20,097 nucleotides of DNA from Phycisphaerae bacterium (lineage in GTDB: Bacteria; Planctomycetota; Phycisphaerae; UBA1845): positions 1 to 20,097 of the forward strand of contig BQJS01000082.1 of NCBI GenBank assembly GCA_021604825.1, written 5' to 3'. A program made the position numbers and the translations under genes. Shown piece by piece: positions 16,851 through 20,097 of this stretch. Under the pieces are notes generated by a model. The model made no database searches. It had not been told where the DNA came from and saw only the letters and a list, made by a program, of their open reading frames with translations. How positions within the stretch are numbered: position 1 is the first letter of the stretch; each line of letters starts with the position of its first letter.

Positions 16851-17573
16851 CTAGCCATGTTTCGCCGCGACGAGTTCTTCGCGTTCAATCATGGCAGCAA
16901 GGGCCTCTTCAGGTTCTTCGGCTTCTCGAAGTTTCCCGATGGTTTCGTCGTCGAGGATGCGCATCAACCGGGCAAGCACGTGGAGGTGCTGGCGGTCGTC
17001 GTGGCAACAGATTAAGAAGAACAGGCTCGTGAGTCCGCCATAAGGTGACCCGAAACCGATGCCTCTTGGCAATCTTGCGAAACATACGAACGGTTCGGCG
17101 CTGACGTAGGGCATCGGCTGGCGCGGGTGAGGGATGGCGATCCCGTTGGGTAGGGCTGTCGAACACATCGACTCGCGCTGTTGGACAGCCGTCAGTAGGC
17201 CCGGCTGATCGTAGAGCAACCCAGTCCGGTCAGCCAACCCGCACAACTCCAGCAGCACCGACGATTTGGTCTTCGCGGGGAGTAACAGGTCAATCCCGTC
17301 GACGCTCATCAGCGACGTCAGCAAGTGCTGATCGACATCGCGGGTACCGGCTTCACTCATCGCCTTTTCGATATCACGCAGACGCGTCTCCTCCAGATCG
17401 AGCGAGATCATGTCCTGTTGCAGCCACTCGGTGACTTCGGCACGATTGAACCGCCACTTGCCCGCCACTTTCTGGGCGGGAAGCTTGCCGCGGTCGGCCA
17501 TCTTGCGCACATCGCGGGCGTCGAGGCCGACATGCTTAGCGAAATCTTCGAGAGTCATGTTTTGGTATGGCAT
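16851..17573 (-). CDS. HTH (excisionase type) fused to PTS EIIA (fructose/Ntr type) domain
   Basis: The 240-residue protein joins two modules. Residues 6-50 form a MerR/excisionase-type helix-turn-helix (LEDFAKHVGLDARDVRKMADRGKLPAQKVAGKWRF, read in parts). Residues about 85-235 form a PTS IIA domain of the fructose/nitrogen class, with the phosphorylatable histidine H149 in GIAIPHPR and FVCFARLPRGIGFGSPYGG plus FFLICCHDD downstream. Phosphorylation at H149 by an HPr-type donor could control DNA binding, linking carbon or nitrogen status to transcription (inference). No other PTS gene is in the window, so it probably acts as a regulator and not a sugar transporter part. The ribosome site is weak. 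The HTH-EIIA order is one I associate with planctomycetes. Confidence 0.88.
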   Translation of the reverse strand: MPYQNMTLEDFAKHVGLDARDVRKMADRGKLPAQKVAGKWRFNRAEVTEWLQQDMISLDLEETRLRDIEKAMSEAGTRDVDQHLLTSLMSVDGIDLLLPAKTKSSVLLELCGLADRTGLLYDQPGLLTAVQQRESMCSTALPNGIAIPHPRQPMPYVSAEPFVCFARLPRGIGFGSPYGGLTSLFFLICCHDDRQHLHVLARLMRILDDETIGKLREAEEPEEALAAMIEREELVAAKHG

Positions 17574-19069
<1,496 letters not shown>

Positions 19070-19075
19070 AGTCAT

Positions 19076-19139
19076 GTAGGGTCCGCTGTGCGGACCGTCG
19101 CTGCGCGTTCGTCTCATCGGTCCGCACAGCGGACCCTAC
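19076..19139. repeat. REPIN: inverted pair of GTAG-type REP hairpins between tgt and yajC
   Basis: Two identical 21-nt units (19076-19096 on plus, 19119-19139 on minus) are separated by a 22-nt spacer. Each is GTAG followed by a perfect 7-bp stem, GGTCCGC and GCGGACC, around the loop TGT. The geometry equals that of the etf REPIN, but the stem sequence has changed on both sides in a paired manner. It begins 6 bases after the tgt stop codon. Confidence 0.93.
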
Positions 19140-19206
19140 ATCGCGCAACCGAAATGACAATGAACCCGGCGAAACGAATCATCGCACCCGCTCAAAGGAA
19201 TAAATC

Positions 19207-19557
19207 ATGCTTCAAACGTTCGCAATGTTAATCGCCCAAAGCCCCGCTCCCACAAAAGCCCCACAACAAGGTTTCCCTCCGATGATTATCGGTTTGGGTA
19301 TCTTCTTCGTGATCTTCTACTTCATCATGATGCGAGGAAACCGAAAGCAAAAGAACGAACGAGCCAGCCTGCTAGACAACCTGGCCAAGAACGACCGCGT
19401 CATGACCATCGGCGGCTTGCTAGGCACAGTCGTCACCATACGCGACCAAGAAGTCGTCCTGAAAGTAGACGAATCCAACAACACAAAAGTCACGTTCCTA
19501 AAAACGTCGATCCAGAAAGTAATCACGGACGGCGATTTGAGCACGCCAGAAAAATGA
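19207..19557 (+). CDS. yajC: Preprotein translocase accessory subunit YajC
   Basis: The 116-residue protein has a short N-terminal segment, one membrane helix (PPMIIGLGIFFVIFYFIMM, about 24-42) and a cytoplasmic domain with RGNRKQKNERASLLDNLAKNDRVMTIGGLLGTVVTI, the YajC hallmark. YajC associates with SecDF and YidC at the Sec translocon. AAAGGA lies just upstream of the ATG. The expected secD gene does not follow within the window: two REP hairpins and a transposase gene do. Whether secD comes after the transposase cannot be seen. It is probably co-transcribed with tgt through the intervening REPIN. Confidence 0.95.
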   Translation: MLQTFAMLIAQSPAPTKAPQQGFPPMIIGLGIFFVIFYFIMMRGNRKQKNERASLLDNLAKNDRVMTIGGLLGTVVTIRDQEVVLKVDESNNTKVTFLKTSIQKVITDGDLSTPEK

Positions 19558-19590
19558 TGGCCAAAAGATGTGCAAACCGCGTGCCGAAGG

Positions 19591-19614
19591 GTGGCCCAGG
19601 TCTTCAGACCTGGG
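19591..19614 (+). repeat. REP hairpin (GTGG type), copy 1 upstream of the RAYT gene
   Basis: GTGG is followed by a perfect 8-bp stem, CCCAGGTC and GACCTGGG, around the loop TTCA. It lies 33 bp after yajC and is a direct repeat of the unit at 19670-19693. Confidence 0.9.
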
Positions 19615-19669
19615 GACCTGATTAGACAGCAAAGTCGGGTGCCCTGGAGCCCCATCCATCATGAGACGG

Positions 19670-19693
19670 GTGGCCCAAGTCTTCAGACTTGGG
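19670..19693 (+). repeat. REP hairpin (GTGG type), copy 2 upstream of the RAYT gene
   Basis: GTGG is followed by a perfect 8-bp stem, CCCAAGTC and GACTTGGG, around the loop TTCA. Compared with copy 1 one G-C pair has become A-T on both sides of the stem, a compensatory change that preserves pairing. It ends 44 bp before the RAYT start codon. Confidence 0.9.
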
Positions 19694-19702
19694 GTCTCGA
19701 TT

Positions 19703-19731
19703 TTGAATCCGCCGTACCGATTCGATAAAAT
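19703..19731 (+). promoter_or_regulatory. Predicted sigma-70-like promoter of the RAYT gene
   Basis: TTGAAT (19703-19708, four of six) and TAAAAT (19726-19731, five of six) are 17 bp apart. The start codon begins 7 bases after the -10 box, where transcription itself should start, so the mRNA may be leaderless. Confidence 0.5.
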
Positions 19732-19737
19732 CCACGC

Positions 19738-20097
19738 ATGCCGTCCCACCTGCACCGTCGCGACGAACCTGGCCACACGCATTTCTGGACGGTCTCATGC
19801 TACCAACGATTAACATTTTTCTGGCACGATGCCATGAAGCAAATCGCCATCGAAGGTTTGCAAGTATTGCGAGAGCGATTTGACGTTTGTCTCGTAGCGT
19901 ATGTCATCATGCCCGAACATATTCATGCGATCGTGTACCCGCACGCGAAGGGCAACGGCACGCCCGTCCCCATCTCTCAACTGTGGCACGCGTTCAAGCA
20001 GCACGTGGGTTTTCACGGGAAGCAGTACTTGCGAACTCGGTGGACGCGCGACGGCAAGCTTTGGTCAGAGCCGCTCAATGCGTGGGCCCGCGGCAAT
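19738..20097 (+). CDS. REP-associated tyrosine transposase (RAYT, IS200-like Y1 family), 3' end outside window
   Basis: The frame opens at the ATG 19738 and runs 120 codons to the window end. YVIMPEHIHAIV (residues 55-66) holds the HUH metal-binding pair H61-x-H63 of Y1 transposases, and the N-terminal TVSCYQR (18-24) and ISQLWHAFKQHV (79-90) fit the RAYT/COG1943 pattern. Such proteins nick single-stranded DNA at GTAG/GTGG plus hairpin REP sequences in gammaproteobacteria. Two GTGG hairpins lie directly upstream here, as expected for a RAYT and its cognate repeats. The catalytic tyrosine is not certain: the region LWSEPLNAWARGN at the window edge, where relatives I recall read FWQPGGGYDRN, has tryptophan near the expected place. 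There is no Shine-Dalgarno sequence and the transcript may be leaderless. Confidence 0.85.
   Translation, partial: MPSHLHRRDEPGHTHFWTVSCYQRLTFFWHDAMKQIAIEGLQVLRERFDVCLVAYVIMPEHIHAIVYPHAKGNGTPVPISQLWHAFKQHVGFHGKQYLRTRWTRDGKLWSEPLNAWARGN

Overview
The window looks like chromosomal DNA of a planctomycete or a close relative (inferred). The reasons are a PEP-CTERM surface protein, an excisionase-type HTH fused to a PTS EIIA domain, a short zinc-ribbon membrane protein, loosely packed genes on both strands, and many small palindromic repeats between genes. Coding regions are moderately to strongly GC-rich. Two loci (about 7.4-8.2 kb and 13.1-13.9 kb) are visibly AT-richer. No rRNA, tRNA or CRISPR array was found.

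Layout. 1-3144: a minus-strand beta-propeller gene cut by the window edge with a MoaD/ThiS-like sulfur-carrier gene before it, then a VOC-fold protein and an ABC-2 type ATPase without a visible permease, then a plus-strand zinc-ribbon membrane protein. 3188-7340: NAD-dependent DNA ligase (ligA), then the electron transfer flavoprotein genes etfB and etfA. 7432-10019: an AT-rich orphan gene, a MagIII-like HhH-GPD DNA glycosylase and a divergent CPBP-family membrane protease. 10573-12881: an exported YtcJ-type amidohydrolase and a divergent ABM-fold protein ending in a Cys-Pro motif, closed by a clear intrinsic terminator. 13160-14720: a PEP-CTERM protein behind a sigma-54-like site, a small lipoprotein and a small hypothetical protein. 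14772-17573: a DUF2092-DUF6515 gene pair behind a good sigma-70-like promoter, and the HTH-EIIA regulator. 17951-20097: tgt and yajC (a conserved neighbourhood), then a REP-associated tyrosine transposase (RAYT) cut by the window end.

The most interesting layer is between the genes. At least seven intergenic spots carry short hairpins of one design: a tetranucleotide (GTAG, GTGG or GTGC), a 7-8 bp stem, and a 3-4 nt loop. Three spots are inverted pairs (REPINs), and two of those have exactly the same 64-bp geometry although their stems differ in sequence. Two GTGG hairpins related by a compensatory base-pair change lie directly upstream of the RAYT gene. This resembles the REP/RAYT systems of gammaproteobacteria (GTAG/GTGG plus hairpin, moved by an HUH tyrosine transposase), but here with several stem families in one 20-kb stretch. 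The repeats split etfB from etfA, tgt from yajC and moaD-like from the propeller gene, so they may shape mRNA processing in these transcription units.

Limits: everything is from reading the sequence. Family names rest on recognised motifs, not on database searches.
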